A stretch of DNA of 64,000 nt, taken from positions 62,001-126,000 of the forward strand of contig NZ_CP151634.1 in assembly GCF_038397725.1 (NCBI RefSeq). Direction: 5' to 3'. Shown one piece after another: positions 48,057 to 57,813 of this stretch. This stretch comes from Microbacterium sp. LWO13-1.2 (GTDB taxonomy: Bacteria; Actinomycetota; Actinomycetes; Actinomycetales; Microbacteriaceae). The position numbers were made by a program, and so were the translations under genes. Below the pieces are notes generated by a model. That model was not told the DNA's origin. It was given only the letters and a program-made list of their open reading frames with translations, and ran no database searches. The number at the start of each line of letters is the position of its first letter. Positions within the stretch are counted from its first letter, which is position 1.

Positions 48057-49231
48057 CTGCTGCGCACTCCCCTCTCCCCTACGAGCTCGTCCGGTCGGCT
48101 CATCCTATCCAGCGGCCGGCGCGGGACTCTCGGCAGGAGTCGCCCCCAGGCCGTGTAGAGGTCGGCGGCGATCTGACCAGTGAACCGCTCGATGTCGGCA
48201 GCCGTGATGGTGTCACGACCCTGCGCACCGTAGGCGACGACCTCGTCGCCGACACGCACCTCGGGGATGTGCGACACGTCGGCGAGAAATGTGTTCATCG
48301 CGAGCTGGTCGACCACCGGTGCTCGCCGCCCGTGCACGAGGACCTCGGCCCGGCCGCCGAGACTCCGGTGGTATCCGTCGGCGTATCCCAGGGGCACGAC
48401 GGCGAGTGTCGCCTCCTCATGCAGGCGGTGGCGGCGTTCGTATCCTGCGGTGCTCCCGCCCGGATAGGTATTGAGGGCGGCGATCGAGGAGACGAGGCGC
48501 ATGGCCGGGCGCAGCTCGCCGCCGAGCGCATCGGTATCGCCGTAGAGCGCGGCTCCGATGCGCACCAGATCGAACCGCGTGCCCGGCTCGTAGAGCGCAG
48601 CGTACGTGGTGGCGCAGTGACGCTGCGGCGAGGATGCGGGATCGAGGAGGCCTAGGAGCTCACGAGACTCCCGGTCGAACCTCGCTGCTCCTTGCCGAAC
48701 GTCTGCACGATCCTCGCAGGGGAAGTGCGAGCAGACTCCGACGACATCGAAGGCCGGATGCCGCAGGACGCTCTGCACGACTTCATCGGAGAGTCCACCG
48801 CCCGCCTCGATGCCGTCACGGCTCAGACCGGTGGAGTTGAGGGAGATATGAACTCGGATCCGCCGCGCTCGTTCTCGGGCCACGTTCGCGATCACGCGCG
48901 CGTGCTCGACGCCGCCGACCCACTCTTCGATCCCGTACCCCACGCCTTCGTCGATCTCCTCGCGAACCCCGGTTCGGAGACGCAGCAGACGGCCGGTGAA
49001 TCCGAACGAACGGGTGAGCCGCGCCTCGTCATTCGATGTCACGCCGATCATGGTGACGCGATTCGCGATCAAGAGGGGCACGACGAGATCGACACCGTGC
49101 CCGTACGCGTCTGCTTTCACCACCGCGCAGAACTCGACGTGGTCGCCGAGTTCTGCGCGGATCGTGCGAATGTTGTGGTCGATCGCCTCGGTGTCGACTT
49201 CGACCCATCCCGCTGACGCGGGTCGCGTCAC
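48053..49231 (-). CDS. Alanine racemase-like PLP enzyme
   Basis: A 392-residue fold-type III PLP enzyme. K39 in VVKADAYGHG is the PLP Lys; the second catalytic Tyr is in GYERRHRLH; PLGYADGYHRSL and the LVRIGAALYGD region are standard. It interconverts L- and D-alanine or similar amino acids. The start is GTG at 49231. Unlike a cell-wall alr, it is coupled to an amino-acid permease and an IclR regulator, which suggests a catabolic role in using D-amino acids. Cell-wall alr may lie elsewhere. Confidence 0.87.
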   Translation of the reverse strand: MTRPASAGWVEVDTEAIDHNIRTIRAELGDHVEFCAVVKADAYGHGVDLVVPLLIANRVTMIGVTSNDEARLTRSFGFTGRLLRLRTGVREEIDEGVGYGIEEWVGGVEHARVIANVARERARRIRVHISLNSTGLSRDGIEAGGGLSDEVVQSVLRHPAFDVVGVCSHFPCEDRADVRQGAARFDRESRELLGLLDPASSPQRHCATTYAALYEPGTRFDLVRIGAALYGDTDALGGELRPAMRLVSSIAALNTYPGGSTAGYERRHRLHEEATLAVVPLGYADGYHRSLGGRAEVLVHGRRAPVVDQLAMNTFLADVSHIPEVRVGDEVVAYGAQGRDTITAADIERFTGQIAADLYTAWGRLLPRVPRRPLDRMSRPDELVGERGVRSR

Positions 49232-50709
49232 TCAGCCGCTCCGGCGCCGACCGGCGCCGCCGAGGCGTCATCCGCCTGGCGCTTGCGGCCATGGCGCCAC
49301 CAGAAGTACAGGTAGCAGGCTCCGACGAACGGCACCCCGAAGTACAGCGCCGCGACCTGATTCGGGTCGAACGCGATCGCCACGATCGAGATGAACAGAA
49401 GCGCGAAGGCCACGATCGGCAGAGCGGGGTAGAGCGGCGTCCGGTACGCCAGCGTCTTGATATCGCCGCCGTCTCGCACGAAAGCGCGCCGGTGGAAGAA
49501 CTGCGACGCCACGATCGACATCCACACGGCCACGACCGCGAACCCCGCGATCGAGACGAGCACCAGATACACCGTTCCCGGCGCGATGACGCTCGTGAGC
49601 AGGGAGACGAGTCCGATGAGGATGCTCACGGTGAGCGCGACGATCGGAACTCCGCGCTTGGTGAGGTACGCGAGACGCTGGGGCGCATGCCCCTCCTCCG
49701 CCAGCGAGAACAGCATGCGCGCGCAGGAGAAGAGTCCGCTGTTGCCGGCGGAGAGAAGTGCGGTGATGATGACGAAGTTCATGATGTCGGCCGCGAACGG
49801 CACGCCCACGTACTCGAAGACGTCTACGAACGGGCTGCTGGTCACGCTGGCCTGCTCGTAAGGAAGGATCGCGGCGACGACGGCGATCGCACCGACGAAC
49901 AGGACCACGAGGCGCAGGACCGTCGAGCGGAGGGCCTTCGGAATGTTCTTGGCAGGGTCCTTCGTCTCACCGGCCGCGACGCCGATGAGCTCCGAGCCGC
50001 TGAAGGCGTAGAAGACGGCGAGCGCGGTGACGATCACGCCGCTGAAGCCGCCGGGGAACAGACCGTCGGGTGTCTCGAAGTTGCTGAACAGGATCGCCGG
50101 CGGGTGTTCTGCGGACAGCGGCGTGATTCCGAAGATCGCGGCGCCGCCCAGCACGATGAGACCGACGATGGCGACGACCTTGATGAGTGAGAACCAGAAC
50201 TCGGCCTCGCCGAAGACGCGCGCCGAGATGGCGTTGAGCAGGAACAGCACCGCTGCGAAGATCAGGCACCACAGCCACACCGGAACTCCGGGGAACCAGC
50301 GCTGCATCAGGATTCCCGATGCGGTGAATTCCGAGCCGAGCGCGACGACCCAGCACAGCCAGTACAGCCAGGCCGTGGTGAATCCGGTCGCGGGGCCGAT
50401 CGAGCGGGCCGCGTAGATGTGGAAGGCACCGGAGACGGGATACGCGATCGCCAGTTCACCGAGACAGGCCATCACCAGGTAGACGACGAGCGCGCCGATC
50501 AGATAGGCGATGATCGCGCCGAGGGGGCCGGCCTGCGAGATCGTGTATCCGGAGCTGAGGAACAGCCCCGACCCGATCACACCGCCGAGGGCGATCATGA
50601 TCAGGTGCCGCGCGTCCATCGACCGTTGCAAGCGGCGCAACGGTACCTGTGTCGCGGTCGTGTGAGGCAGGGCGTTGGGGAGTTCTTTCTCCCCGGCTAC
50701 AGGAGCCAT
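49228..50709 (-). CDS. Amino-acid permease (AAT/APC family)
   Basis: A 493-residue transporter with 12 helices. MDARHLIMIALGGVIGSGLF and LSSGYTISQAGPLGAIIAYL are the amino-acid-transporter family starts; GSGLFLSSG is the substrate site. GELAIAYPVSGAFHIYAARS and FSGSELIGVAAGETKDPAKN follow. It resembles the D-serine/D-alanine/glycine and lysine types. ATG at 50709; an in-frame ATG lies 12 bases upstream. It is the first gene of the operon permease-alr-IclR, overlapping alr by 4 bases. Confidence 0.88.
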   Translation of the reverse strand: MAPVAGEKELPNALPHTTATQVPLRRLQRSMDARHLIMIALGGVIGSGLFLSSGYTISQAGPLGAIIAYLIGALVVYLVMACLGELAIAYPVSGAFHIYAARSIGPATGFTTAWLYWLCWVVALGSEFTASGILMQRWFPGVPVWLWCLIFAAVLFLLNAISARVFGEAEFWFSLIKVVAIVGLIVLGGAAIFGITPLSAEHPPAILFSNFETPDGLFPGGFSGVIVTALAVFYAFSGSELIGVAAGETKDPAKNIPKALRSTVLRLVVLFVGAIAVVAAILPYEQASVTSSPFVDVFEYVGVPFAADIMNFVIITALLSAGNSGLFSCARMLFSLAEEGHAPQRLAYLTKRGVPIVALTVSILIGLVSLLTSVIAPGTVYLVLVSIAGFAVVAVWMSIVASQFFHRRAFVRDGGDIKTLAYRTPLYPALPIVAFALLFISIVAIAFDPNQVAALYFGVPFVGACYLYFWWRHGRKRQADDASAAPVGAGAAE

Positions 50710-50972
50710 GCAGTCTCTCAATCCAAGCGTTGGTGTGCGTTATCGACACGCTGTTGTGTCGATCTTGCACGGATTCGGGTATGGCGGGACGCTACATGCC
50801 GTCAGCTTCCACCGCAACCCCGGTCACCGAAAACGACAGCCGCAGCCGTCGGGATTGCGATTCTGACACCGCGACGGCCGTTCTGGCAGGTCGGTGTGCC
50901 GTTCTGGAAGGCGCGGACTGACAGGGCTCCATTCGACGATGGGTGCCTACCCGTTTTGACGAAGGAGCACCC

Positions 50973-52028
50973 GTGAACCACCATGATCTCGCCCTCATCG
51001 GCTTCGGAGGCGTCAATCGCGCTCTCGCCGAGATCATCCGCGATCGAGGCGAGGCGCTCGCCGATGAACTCGGATTCACACTTCGCGTCGTCGCCATCAC
51101 CGATCTCCGATTCGGTTCGCTCATGCAGTCCGACGGCATCGATCTGGACCACGTACTGAACCTGCCCTCGAACGCGAGCTTCGAGGGGATGCCGGGAGGC
51201 GCGGCGATGCCGAACAACGATCACGTCATCCGGCAGTCATCCGCCGACATCATCGTCGAGGCCACCTTCACGAACCCGGTCGACGGGGAGCCGGCGATCT
51301 CCCACGTCCGCGCGGCCCTCGAAAGCGGCAAGAGCGTCACGACGACCAACAAGGGACCGGTCGCCATCGCGCGCGCCGCGCTCAACCGCCTCGCCGACGA
51401 GAACGGCGTCCGGTTCGAGTACGAAGGATCGGTGATGAGCGGCACGCCCGTGCTGCGGTTCGGGCGCGAGACCATGAGCGGCCTGAGGATCAACGCGATC
51501 CAGGGCATCCTGAACGGCACCAGCAACTACGTCCTGGGCAAGATGGAGGGCGGGATGACTCTGCAGGCCGCGGTCGCCGAGGCGCAGGAACTCGGATACG
51601 CCGAGGCCGATCCGACTGCGGACATCGAAGGATCCGATGTGCAGCTGAAGGTCGTCATCCTCGCCAACGAGCTGCTCGGCGCCGACCTCACGACCGCAGA
51701 CGTCGAGCGCCGCGGGATCAGCTCGCTCAGCGCCGCCGACATCGTGCAGGCGGCCGCCGAAGGGAAGCGCTGGAAGCTCGTCGGATCGGTGACGCGCGAC
51801 GCGTCAGGCACGGTGACCGCAGCGGTGGAGCCGATGGCACTGTCGCCGGAGCATCCGCTGGCCGGAATCTCGGATGCCACCAACGCGATCGCGTTCAGCA
51901 CCGACCTGCTCGGAACGGTCACCGTCTCCGGGCCCGGCGCGGGCCGCTGGGAGACCGCGTACGCCCTGCTCTCCGACATCATCGCCATCGACGCCCACCA
52001 GCGCGCGCTCGTCGGGGCCGGGCTGTGA
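50973..52028 (+). CDS. Homoserine dehydrogenase without ACT domain
   Basis: A 351-residue protein starting at the GTG at 50973 (VNHHDLALIGFGGVNRALAE) after GAAGGAG. The nucleotide loop is GFGGVNRAL; K127 in TTNKGPVA and K226 in GSDVQLKVV are the conserved catalytic Lys residues; ILNGTSNYVLGKMEGG is the family signature. The C-terminal ACT feedback domain of the usual actinobacterial enzyme is absent, so inhibition by threonine is unlikely. It overlaps an aldehyde dehydrogenase gene by 4 bases (GTGA), which suggests that aspartate semialdehyde is passed on. Confidence 0.88.
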   Translation: MNHHDLALIGFGGVNRALAEIIRDRGEALADELGFTLRVVAITDLRFGSLMQSDGIDLDHVLNLPSNASFEGMPGGAAMPNNDHVIRQSSADIIVEATFTNPVDGEPAISHVRAALESGKSVTTTNKGPVAIARAALNRLADENGVRFEYEGSVMSGTPVLRFGRETMSGLRINAIQGILNGTSNYVLGKMEGGMTLQAAVAEAQELGYAEADPTADIEGSDVQLKVVILANELLGADLTTADVERRGISSLSAADIVQAAAEGKRWKLVGSVTRDASGTVTAAVEPMALSPEHPLAGISDATNAIAFSTDLLGTVTVSGPGAGRWETAYALLSDIIAIDAHQRALVGAGL

Positions 52029-53431
52029 CCGCCGTGCTCGCACCCACCGAGCTCGCCGCCGATCGACTGTCGGTATTCGACCCGTTCACCGGCGAGCAGC
52101 TCGGACAGGTACCGCTGAGCACGCCGGCCGATGCGGACGCGATCATGGAGCGCGCGCGCATCGGTGCGTCGCTCTCGCGCGATCTGTCCAAGTTCGCACG
52201 TCACCGCATCCTCGATCGAGCCACGCGCCTCCTCGGCGAGCGCGCCGAGGAGGCCGCCTCGCTCGTCATGCGCGAGGCAGGGAAGACGATCACCCAGGCG
52301 AAGAAGGAAGTGCAGCGAGCCATCACGACGATGTCCCTCTCCGCAGAGGCTGCGCGTGCCGCCGATGGTGAGGTGATCCCGTTCGATGCCTACGAGGGAT
52401 CGGAGAACCGGCGCGGGTGGTTCACGCGCGAGCCGCTCGGCGTCATCGTGGCGATCACGCCGTACAACGACGCGCTCAACCTCGTCGCCCACAAGATCGG
52501 TCCGGCCATCGCCGGGGGGAACTCCGTCATCCTCAAGCCGTCGCAGTTCACGCCGCTCACGGCCCAGCTGCTCGTCGACGTGCTCATCGACGCCGGGTTG
52601 CCGGACGAGATCGTCACTGTCGTCCATGGCGACCGACACCTCGCGCAGGCTCTGATCGGAATCCGGGACGTACGCATGGTGTCTTTCACCGGCGGATTCG
52701 CGACGGGCGAGGCCATCGCCCGAGGCGCAGGGCTCAAGAAGCTCGCGATGGAGCTCGGCGGCAACGCCCCGGTGCTGGTCTTCGCGGATGCCGACATCGA
52801 CGCCGCCGTCGACGCCTGTGTCTCCGGTGCGTTCTGGGCCGCCGGGCAGAACTGCGTCGGCGCGCAGCGCATCCTCGTCGAGCGGAGTGTCTACGTGGAG
52901 TTCCGCGACCGATTCGTCGCCAGGACGTCGGCGCTGCGCGTCGGCGATCCCGCCGACCCCCGCACCGATGTCGGCGCGATGATCTCAACCGACTCGGCGA
53001 TGCGCGTCGAGCGCATGGTCGACGATGCCGTGAGCGCCGGGGCCAACGTCCTCACCGGTCATCGCCGCGAGGGATCGGTGTACTGGCCGACCGTCGTGGA
53101 GAACGCGGCGTTGAGCTGCGAACTGTGGCGCGAGGAGGCTTTCGCGCCCGTCGTCGCTCTGACCGCATTCGATACCGAAGACGAGGCGATCGCGCAGGCG
53201 AACGACATCGAGTACGCACTGCATGCGGCAGCTTTCACGTCAGAACTCGGACGCGCGCTTCGCGTGGCAGAGCGTCTCGAGGCCGGCGGCGTCATGATCA
53301 ACGACTCCTCCGACTACCGCATCGACAGCATGCCGTTCGGCGGCGCCAAGTACGGGAGCATGGGCCGCGAGGGCGTTCGGTTCGCCTACGACGAGATGAC
53401 CCAGCCGAAGGTCATCTGCATCAACACCTGA
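52025..53431 (+). CDS. NAD(P)-dependent aldehyde dehydrogenase
   Basis: A 468-residue ALDH. The catalytic Cys is C277 in AGQNCVGAQRI, the general base E243 in MELGGNAP, and FTGGFATGEAIA is the coenzyme loop. It resembles succinate-semialdehyde and similar semialdehyde dehydrogenases. Because it is translationally coupled to homoserine dehydrogenase, a likely substrate is L-aspartate 4-semialdehyde, giving aspartate without phosphate. The GTG at 52025 overlaps the HSD stop. Confidence 0.87.
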   Translation: MTAVLAPTELAADRLSVFDPFTGEQLGQVPLSTPADADAIMERARIGASLSRDLSKFARHRILDRATRLLGERAEEAASLVMREAGKTITQAKKEVQRAITTMSLSAEAARAADGEVIPFDAYEGSENRRGWFTREPLGVIVAITPYNDALNLVAHKIGPAIAGGNSVILKPSQFTPLTAQLLVDVLIDAGLPDEIVTVVHGDRHLAQALIGIRDVRMVSFTGGFATGEAIARGAGLKKLAMELGGNAPVLVFADADIDAAVDACVSGAFWAAGQNCVGAQRILVERSVYVEFRDRFVARTSALRVGDPADPRTDVGAMISTDSAMRVERMVDDAVSAGANVLTGHRREGSVYWPTVVENAALSCELWREEAFAPVVALTAFDTEDEAIAQANDIEYALHAAAFTSELGRALRVAERLEAGGVMINDSSDYRIDSMPFGGAKYGSMGREGVRFAYDEMTQPKVICINT

Positions 53432-53449
53432 GGACTTCCCTGGCGCGCG

Positions 53450-53893
53450 TCAACGTCGGTCGACGACGCGCGTCAGGGAGACCGAGGTCACGGTGTCGGC
53501 CACACCGGGCAATGCGGCGATGAACTCCCAGACCTCGCCGATCCGATCCATGGAATCCGCCTCGAGCGTCACCAGCAGATCGAAGTCCCCGCTGAGGATG
53601 TCGCACCGGCGCACTTCGGGGATCTGGGCGATCTCGGAGATCACGCCCCCACCGCGCATCCGATCGGCCCGATAGACCATCACGATCGCCGAGACTCCCG
53701 TTGCAGCACTTTTCCCGCGGACGACGGTGTAGCCGGCAATCGTGCCCTGACGCTCCATCCGCTCGATCCGCTGCTTCACGGCGTTGCGAGAAAGATGCAC
53801 GCGCGCCGCGAGCGCAACGAGAGGCGTTCGCGCGTCGTCAGCCAGTTGCGACAGGATCTGCCGATCGACCTCGTCGAGAGGAAGTCGCTCCAT
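53450..53893 (-). CDS. Lrp/AsnC family regulator
   Basis: A 147-residue Lrp/AsnC protein starting MERLPLDEVDRQILSQLADD. The HTH is VALAARVHLSRNAVKQRIER and the RAM effector domain contains RCDILSGDFDLLVTLEADSM. The start at 53893 is followed downstream by a normal RAM end. It is divergent from the PLP enzyme at 54011, 117 bases away, and convergent with the ALDH gene. It likely senses an amino acid and controls the PLP gene. Confidence 0.93.
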   Translation of the reverse strand: MERLPLDEVDRQILSQLADDARTPLVALAARVHLSRNAVKQRIERMERQGTIAGYTVVRGKSAATGVSAIVMVYRADRMRGGGVISEIAQIPEVRRCDILSGDFDLLVTLEADSMDRIGEVWEFIAALPGVADTVTSVSLTRVVDRR

Positions 53894-53912
53894 CACGTCT
53901 CCAATGTGCGGT

Positions 53913-53943
53913 ATCAGCAATTGCTTGTGTCTATTATGCACAC
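53913..53943. promoter_or_regulatory. AT-rich divergent promoter/operator region
   Basis: GCAATTGC (a perfect 8-bp palindrome at about 53917-53924) is followed by TTGTGTCTATTATGCACAC, with GTGT and ACAC as inverted ends. This is the most AT-rich part of the 117-base gap between the Lrp gene and the PLP gene, and suits Lrp-type sites and -10 boxes. TATTAT at 53932-53937 is a possible -10 for the PLP gene. Confidence 0.5.
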
Positions 53944-54010
53944 TAAGCTGGACGGCATCCACTGTGCGGTGAACTGTTTTCGCCGCACGGACGCACCCGG
54001 AGGAGACTTC

Positions 54011-55225
54011 ATGAGCACACGTCCAGACCGCACGGACCCGTCGACGCTGTCCGACATGAGCGCCGCGGTGCACCTCGGCAATCGACTCGACTCGACCAAG
54101 GCGCTCCGCACACCGCTCGTGATGGCCAATTCGTACGAGCTTCCTGACGACCCGAGCGAGATCAGTTGGTCGGCCACTGCGCCGGGCCTCTACACGCGGA
54201 ACACGGGCGTGAACCAGGCAGCGCTCGAGCACAAGCTGGCCGCTCTCGACGGCGCTGAGGATGCGGTCGCTCTCGCCTCCGGTGTGGCCGCCCTTCATGC
54301 CGTCTTCTTCACGCACGTCCGCGTCGGAGACCACGTCGTCGTCAGCGATGTGACCTACGAAGCGACCTGGAGGTTGTGGACGGACCTCCTCCCCGGTCGC
54401 TACGGCATCGAGGCGACCTTCGTCGACATCGGCGACCTCGACGCCGTCCGCGCGGCGATGCGTCCGGAGACCAAGCTGGTCTGCATCGAGGCGATCGCGA
54501 ACCCGACGACCAAGATCGCCGACGTGCGCGCGATCGCCGACATCGCGCATGCGGCCGGCGCGATCCTGATGGTCGACTCGACGTTCACCCCGCCGCCGTT
54601 CTACCGCCCCCTCGCCGACGGAGCCGATCTCGTCGTGCATTCGCTGACCAAGTACATCAACGGCCACGGCGATGCGATGGGCGGTTCCGTGGCGGGGCGT
54701 CACGAACTGATCCAGCCGATCAAGGCGGATGCGATGGTCGACGTCGGCGGGATCATCTCCCCGTTCAACGCGTGGCAGATCCAGCGAGGCTCAGTGACGC
54801 TCCCCCTGCGCCTGCAGCAGCACTTCCGCTCCGCCGAGCGGATCGCGCACTTCCTCGCCGCCGACCCGCGCGTGGAGTACATCTACTACCCCGGCCTTCC
54901 CTCGCATCCGGAGCATGAACTCGCCGAGCGCCAGTTCGGCGGCCGCGGCTTCGGAGGGATGATCGCGTTCGCGGTGAAGGGCGACGCCGATCGACAGAAC
55001 CGGTTCGTCGCCAATCTGCGGCTGATCACCTCGGGGTTCTCGCTGGGGCACGACGACTCGCTCATCGTGCACACGGGCACCGAGGGCGGACGCGTGGCCA
55101 CCTACCCCGAACCGTTCCGGGTGCACGGCCATCTTCGACTGTCTGTCGGCCTCGAGGATGCGGATGACCTCCTCGAGGATCTCCGCGCGGCGCTGGATGC
55201 GACGTTCGGCGGCGAAGACGCCTAG
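54011..55225 (+). CDS. Cys/Met metabolism PLP-dependent enzyme
   Basis: A 404-residue fold-type I PLP enzyme of the trans-sulfuration family. K214 in HSLTKYINGHGD is the PLP Lys; SGVAALHAVFFTHVRVGDHV is the phosphate-binding loop; NPTTKIADV and ISPFNAWQI are conserved. Methionine gamma-lyase, cystathionine beta- or gamma-lyase and O-acyl-homoserine enzymes are all possible; I cannot separate them by eye. The ATG at 54011 follows GGAGGAGAC. Divergent Lrp regulation suggests amino-acid degradation. Confidence 0.85.
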   Translation: MSTRPDRTDPSTLSDMSAAVHLGNRLDSTKALRTPLVMANSYELPDDPSEISWSATAPGLYTRNTGVNQAALEHKLAALDGAEDAVALASGVAALHAVFFTHVRVGDHVVVSDVTYEATWRLWTDLLPGRYGIEATFVDIGDLDAVRAAMRPETKLVCIEAIANPTTKIADVRAIADIAHAAGAILMVDSTFTPPPFYRPLADGADLVVHSLTKYINGHGDAMGGSVAGRHELIQPIKADAMVDVGGIISPFNAWQIQRGSVTLPLRLQQHFRSAERIAHFLAADPRVEYIYYPGLPSHPEHELAERQFGGRGFGGMIAFAVKGDADRQNRFVANLRLITSGFSLGHDDSLIVHTGTEGGRVATYPEPFRVHGHLRLSVGLEDADDLLEDLRAALDATFGGEDA

Positions 55226-56265
55226 AGACTCGGCCCCGCCGAGACGGCAGGCGAATGCATCTCCCCGATGAAGTTCGAGGCAAGTGCGCTTCTCATCGTC
55301 GAGGCATCCAGATACTTGCCCGCGAGATAGCCGAGCTTGCCCAGCGCGGCTTCCACGGTCATATCGCCGCCGCTCAAGACTCCGACGCGGGCCAGCGCAG
55401 ACCCGACCGCGTATCGCGAGAGGTCGACGGAGCCGGTCTGGCACTGCGTGACAGCGACCACGGTGGTTCCCCCATCGATCGCCGCACCCAAGTCGTCGAG
55501 GATGCCTGGGGTGCTGACCGGTGCAGTTCCCGCGCCATAGCATTCGAGGATCAGACCGTCGGGGTAGCACGCAAGAGCGGCCCGCACTTGTTCGGAGGCC
55601 ATGCCCGGGAACACGCTCAGGACGCCGACTTTTCGAATGGCACTGACCTCGGCCTCTGTGAAGCGATCGGCGACCGCGTGCGCCAGCGACGAGTCGACCA
55701 CCGGCGCGAGAGCCCGCGGGGAGGCGAATCCTGACCTGCTCTCGCTGGAGTACTTGCTCACACGGACGGCCGGATGCAGCTGGTGGTCGAATGCCACCCA
55801 CGTACCGCCGGTGATGGTGCCGGAAAGCACATCCAGTGCGAACTCGAAGTTCGACGGCGCGTCGCTGCCCGGGAGATGAAGCGGGAGCTGAGATCCCGTG
55901 AAGACGATGGGTACCCGGAGGTCAGCCAGCTCGAATGCCATCCTGGCCGCCGTGTAGGCCAGGGTATCCGTGCCGTGGATGACGAGCACACCCGTGTATG
56001 TCTCCTCACAGTCCGCGGACTGGAGCTTCATCCGGATCTCGGCAGCCCAGTCGACCATCGTCTGCTGGGTCGCTTCTGCGCTGTCGATGACGCACTCCGA
56101 CTTCACGAACGCCCAGCGAGATCTCGTGCGGCGCTGCGCGTCATACCCAGCGACAAGAGAGGCGATCTCCGCTCCGAGGTCATCTGTCGCCTCCAATCCG
56201 GACCCCAGGTCTCGCATGCCGAACGTGCCGCCGGTGTACACGACGAGCAGGCGCCTCTCATTCAC
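55222..56265 (-). CDS. Asparaginase
   Basis: About 347 residues from the GTG at 56265 (VNERRLLVVYTGGTFGM), after GAGGA; an in-frame GTG at 56277 is possible. The first catalytic motif TGGT lies at residues 11-14 and the second, VIHGTDTLAYTAARMAFEL, near residue 95. No signal peptide: a cytosolic type I-like enzyme that hydrolyses asparagine to aspartate and ammonia. It overlaps the upstream permease gene by 8 bases. Its 3' end overlaps the convergent PLP-enzyme gene by 4 bases. Confidence 0.9.
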   Translation of the reverse strand: MNERRLLVVYTGGTFGMRDLGSGLEATDDLGAEIASLVAGYDAQRRTRSRWAFVKSECVIDSAEATQQTMVDWAAEIRMKLQSADCEETYTGVLVIHGTDTLAYTAARMAFELADLRVPIVFTGSQLPLHLPGSDAPSNFEFALDVLSGTITGGTWVAFDHQLHPAVRVSKYSSESRSGFASPRALAPVVDSSLAHAVADRFTEAEVSAIRKVGVLSVFPGMASEQVRAALACYPDGLILECYGAGTAPVSTPGILDDLGAAIDGGTTVVAVTQCQTGSVDLSRYAVGSALARVGVLSGGDMTVEAALGKLGYLAGKYLDASTMRSALASNFIGEMHSPAVSAGPSL

Positions 56266-57739
56266 GAGATTCCTCACCGGCGGGCAGGTCGCTCGCGTCT
56301 CCCAGCTCGATCATCGCATCGGGGTTGATCCGATCGCGGATGACGAACCAGCCGATGATCAGTGCCACGACGATGAGCGCGAAGACCGCCAGGGTCAGCC
56401 TTCCGACGCTCGCATCCATCGCCATCAGCACCACGACCATGACGAGGAAGACGAGGGTCACGATATTCGTCACAGGGGCCAGCGGCAGGCGGAACGTCGG
56501 GCGCTCCACTTCTCCCCGCTTGACCTTCCGCAGGAACAGCCAATGGCAGATCATGATCGACATCCAGGTGCCGACGATGCCGATTCCGGCGAGGTTGAGC
56601 ACGATCTCGAATGCCCGTTCCGGTACGAAGAAGTTCAGAATCACCCCGGCGACGCCGATCGAGGCGGTGATGAGGATTCCTCCGTAGGGGACACCGGCCT
56701 TGTTCAATCGCCTCGCGAATTTCGGTCCCGTTCCCGCCATCGCCATGGAACGCAGCGTTCGTCCCGTCGCGTAGAGGCCGGCGTTGAGACTCGACATCGC
56801 AGCCGTCAGCACGACGACGTTCATGATGTCGCCCGCGCCAGGGATACCGATCGCGTTCATCACGGTGACGAACGGGCTCTCCCCCGCCGAGTAGGCCGTC
56901 CAGGGCATCAGCAGAGTGAACAGGACGACGGAGCCGGCGTAGAAGAGGATGATCCGCCACATGATGGAATTGACGGCTTTCGGGATCACGGCCCGAGGAT
57001 TCTCCGACTCTCCGGCGGCCACTCCCACCAGCTCTGTCCCGCCGAATGCGAAGACGACCCCGAGCGCGATGATGAACATCGGCGCGATTCCCATCGGGAA
57101 CAGCCCGCCGTTGTCCGCAATCAAGGCGATGCCGGGCGTGTGACCGTCGATCTCGGTTCCCGTGACGATCAGGAAGATGCCGATGATCCCGAACAGAACG
57201 ATCGCGCCCACCTTGATGAGGGCGAACCAGTACTCCATCTCGCCGAAGACCTTCACGGAGATGACGTTCATGGCGACGACGATCGCCAGGGCGATCAACG
57301 CCAGCACCCACTGCGGGATCGCGACGAACATCGACCAGAAATGCACATACAGGGCGACGGCGGTGATGTCCGCGACCACGGTCGTCGACCAGTTCAGAAA
57401 GTACAACCACCCGACGGTGTAGGCGCCCTTCTCCCCCATGAACTCCCGGGCATACGAGACGAACGCGCCCGACGAGGGGCGGTACATGACGAGCTCCCCG
57501 AGAGCACGCACGACGAAGAACGCGAACGCGCCGCAGACGATGTACACGATTGCCAACGACGGCCCCGCCAGTTCCATCCGGCCGCTCGCACCCAGGAAGA
57601 GCCCCGTGCCGATGGAACCGCCGATGGCGATCATGTGCATGTGCCGACGCTTGAGTCCCTTGGTGTATCCGGCGTCACCGATGTCGACGTGCCGCGATGT
57701 CGGGCTCTTGAGTTGTAGAACGTCTTCGTTCTCGGCCAT
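56258..57739 (-). CDS. Amino-acid permease, AnsP/GABA permease type
   Basis: A 493-residue, 12-helix permease. GLKRRHMHMIAIGGSIGTGL, then FLGASGRMELAGPSLAIVY is the family start; GELVMYRPSSGAFVSYAREF and FGGTELVGVAAGESENPRAV are further signatures. Linked to asparaginase by an 8-base overlap, so asparagine import is the likely job. A 7-bp inverted repeat lies at 57814 in the gap to the divergent FadR-type regulator. Confidence 0.88.
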   Translation of the reverse strand: MAENEDVLQLKSPTSRHVDIGDAGYTKGLKRRHMHMIAIGGSIGTGLFLGASGRMELAGPSLAIVYIVCGAFAFFVVRALGELVMYRPSSGAFVSYAREFMGEKGAYTVGWLYFLNWSTTVVADITAVALYVHFWSMFVAIPQWVLALIALAIVVAMNVISVKVFGEMEYWFALIKVGAIVLFGIIGIFLIVTGTEIDGHTPGIALIADNGGLFPMGIAPMFIIALGVVFAFGGTELVGVAAGESENPRAVIPKAVNSIMWRIILFYAGSVVLFTLLMPWTAYSAGESPFVTVMNAIGIPGAGDIMNVVVLTAAMSSLNAGLYATGRTLRSMAMAGTGPKFARRLNKAGVPYGGILITASIGVAGVILNFFVPERAFEIVLNLAGIGIVGTWMSIMICHWLFLRKVKRGEVERPTFRLPLAPVTNIVTLVFLVMVVVLMAMDASVGRLTLAVFALIVVALIIGWFVIRDRINPDAMIELGDASDLPAGEESRE

Positions 57740-57813
57740 GACGTGCCTTTCGATTCATGAGCAGATCAATGCATCCACCTCATCGCGGATGCACTCGACC
57801 CACCGGTCGCATG

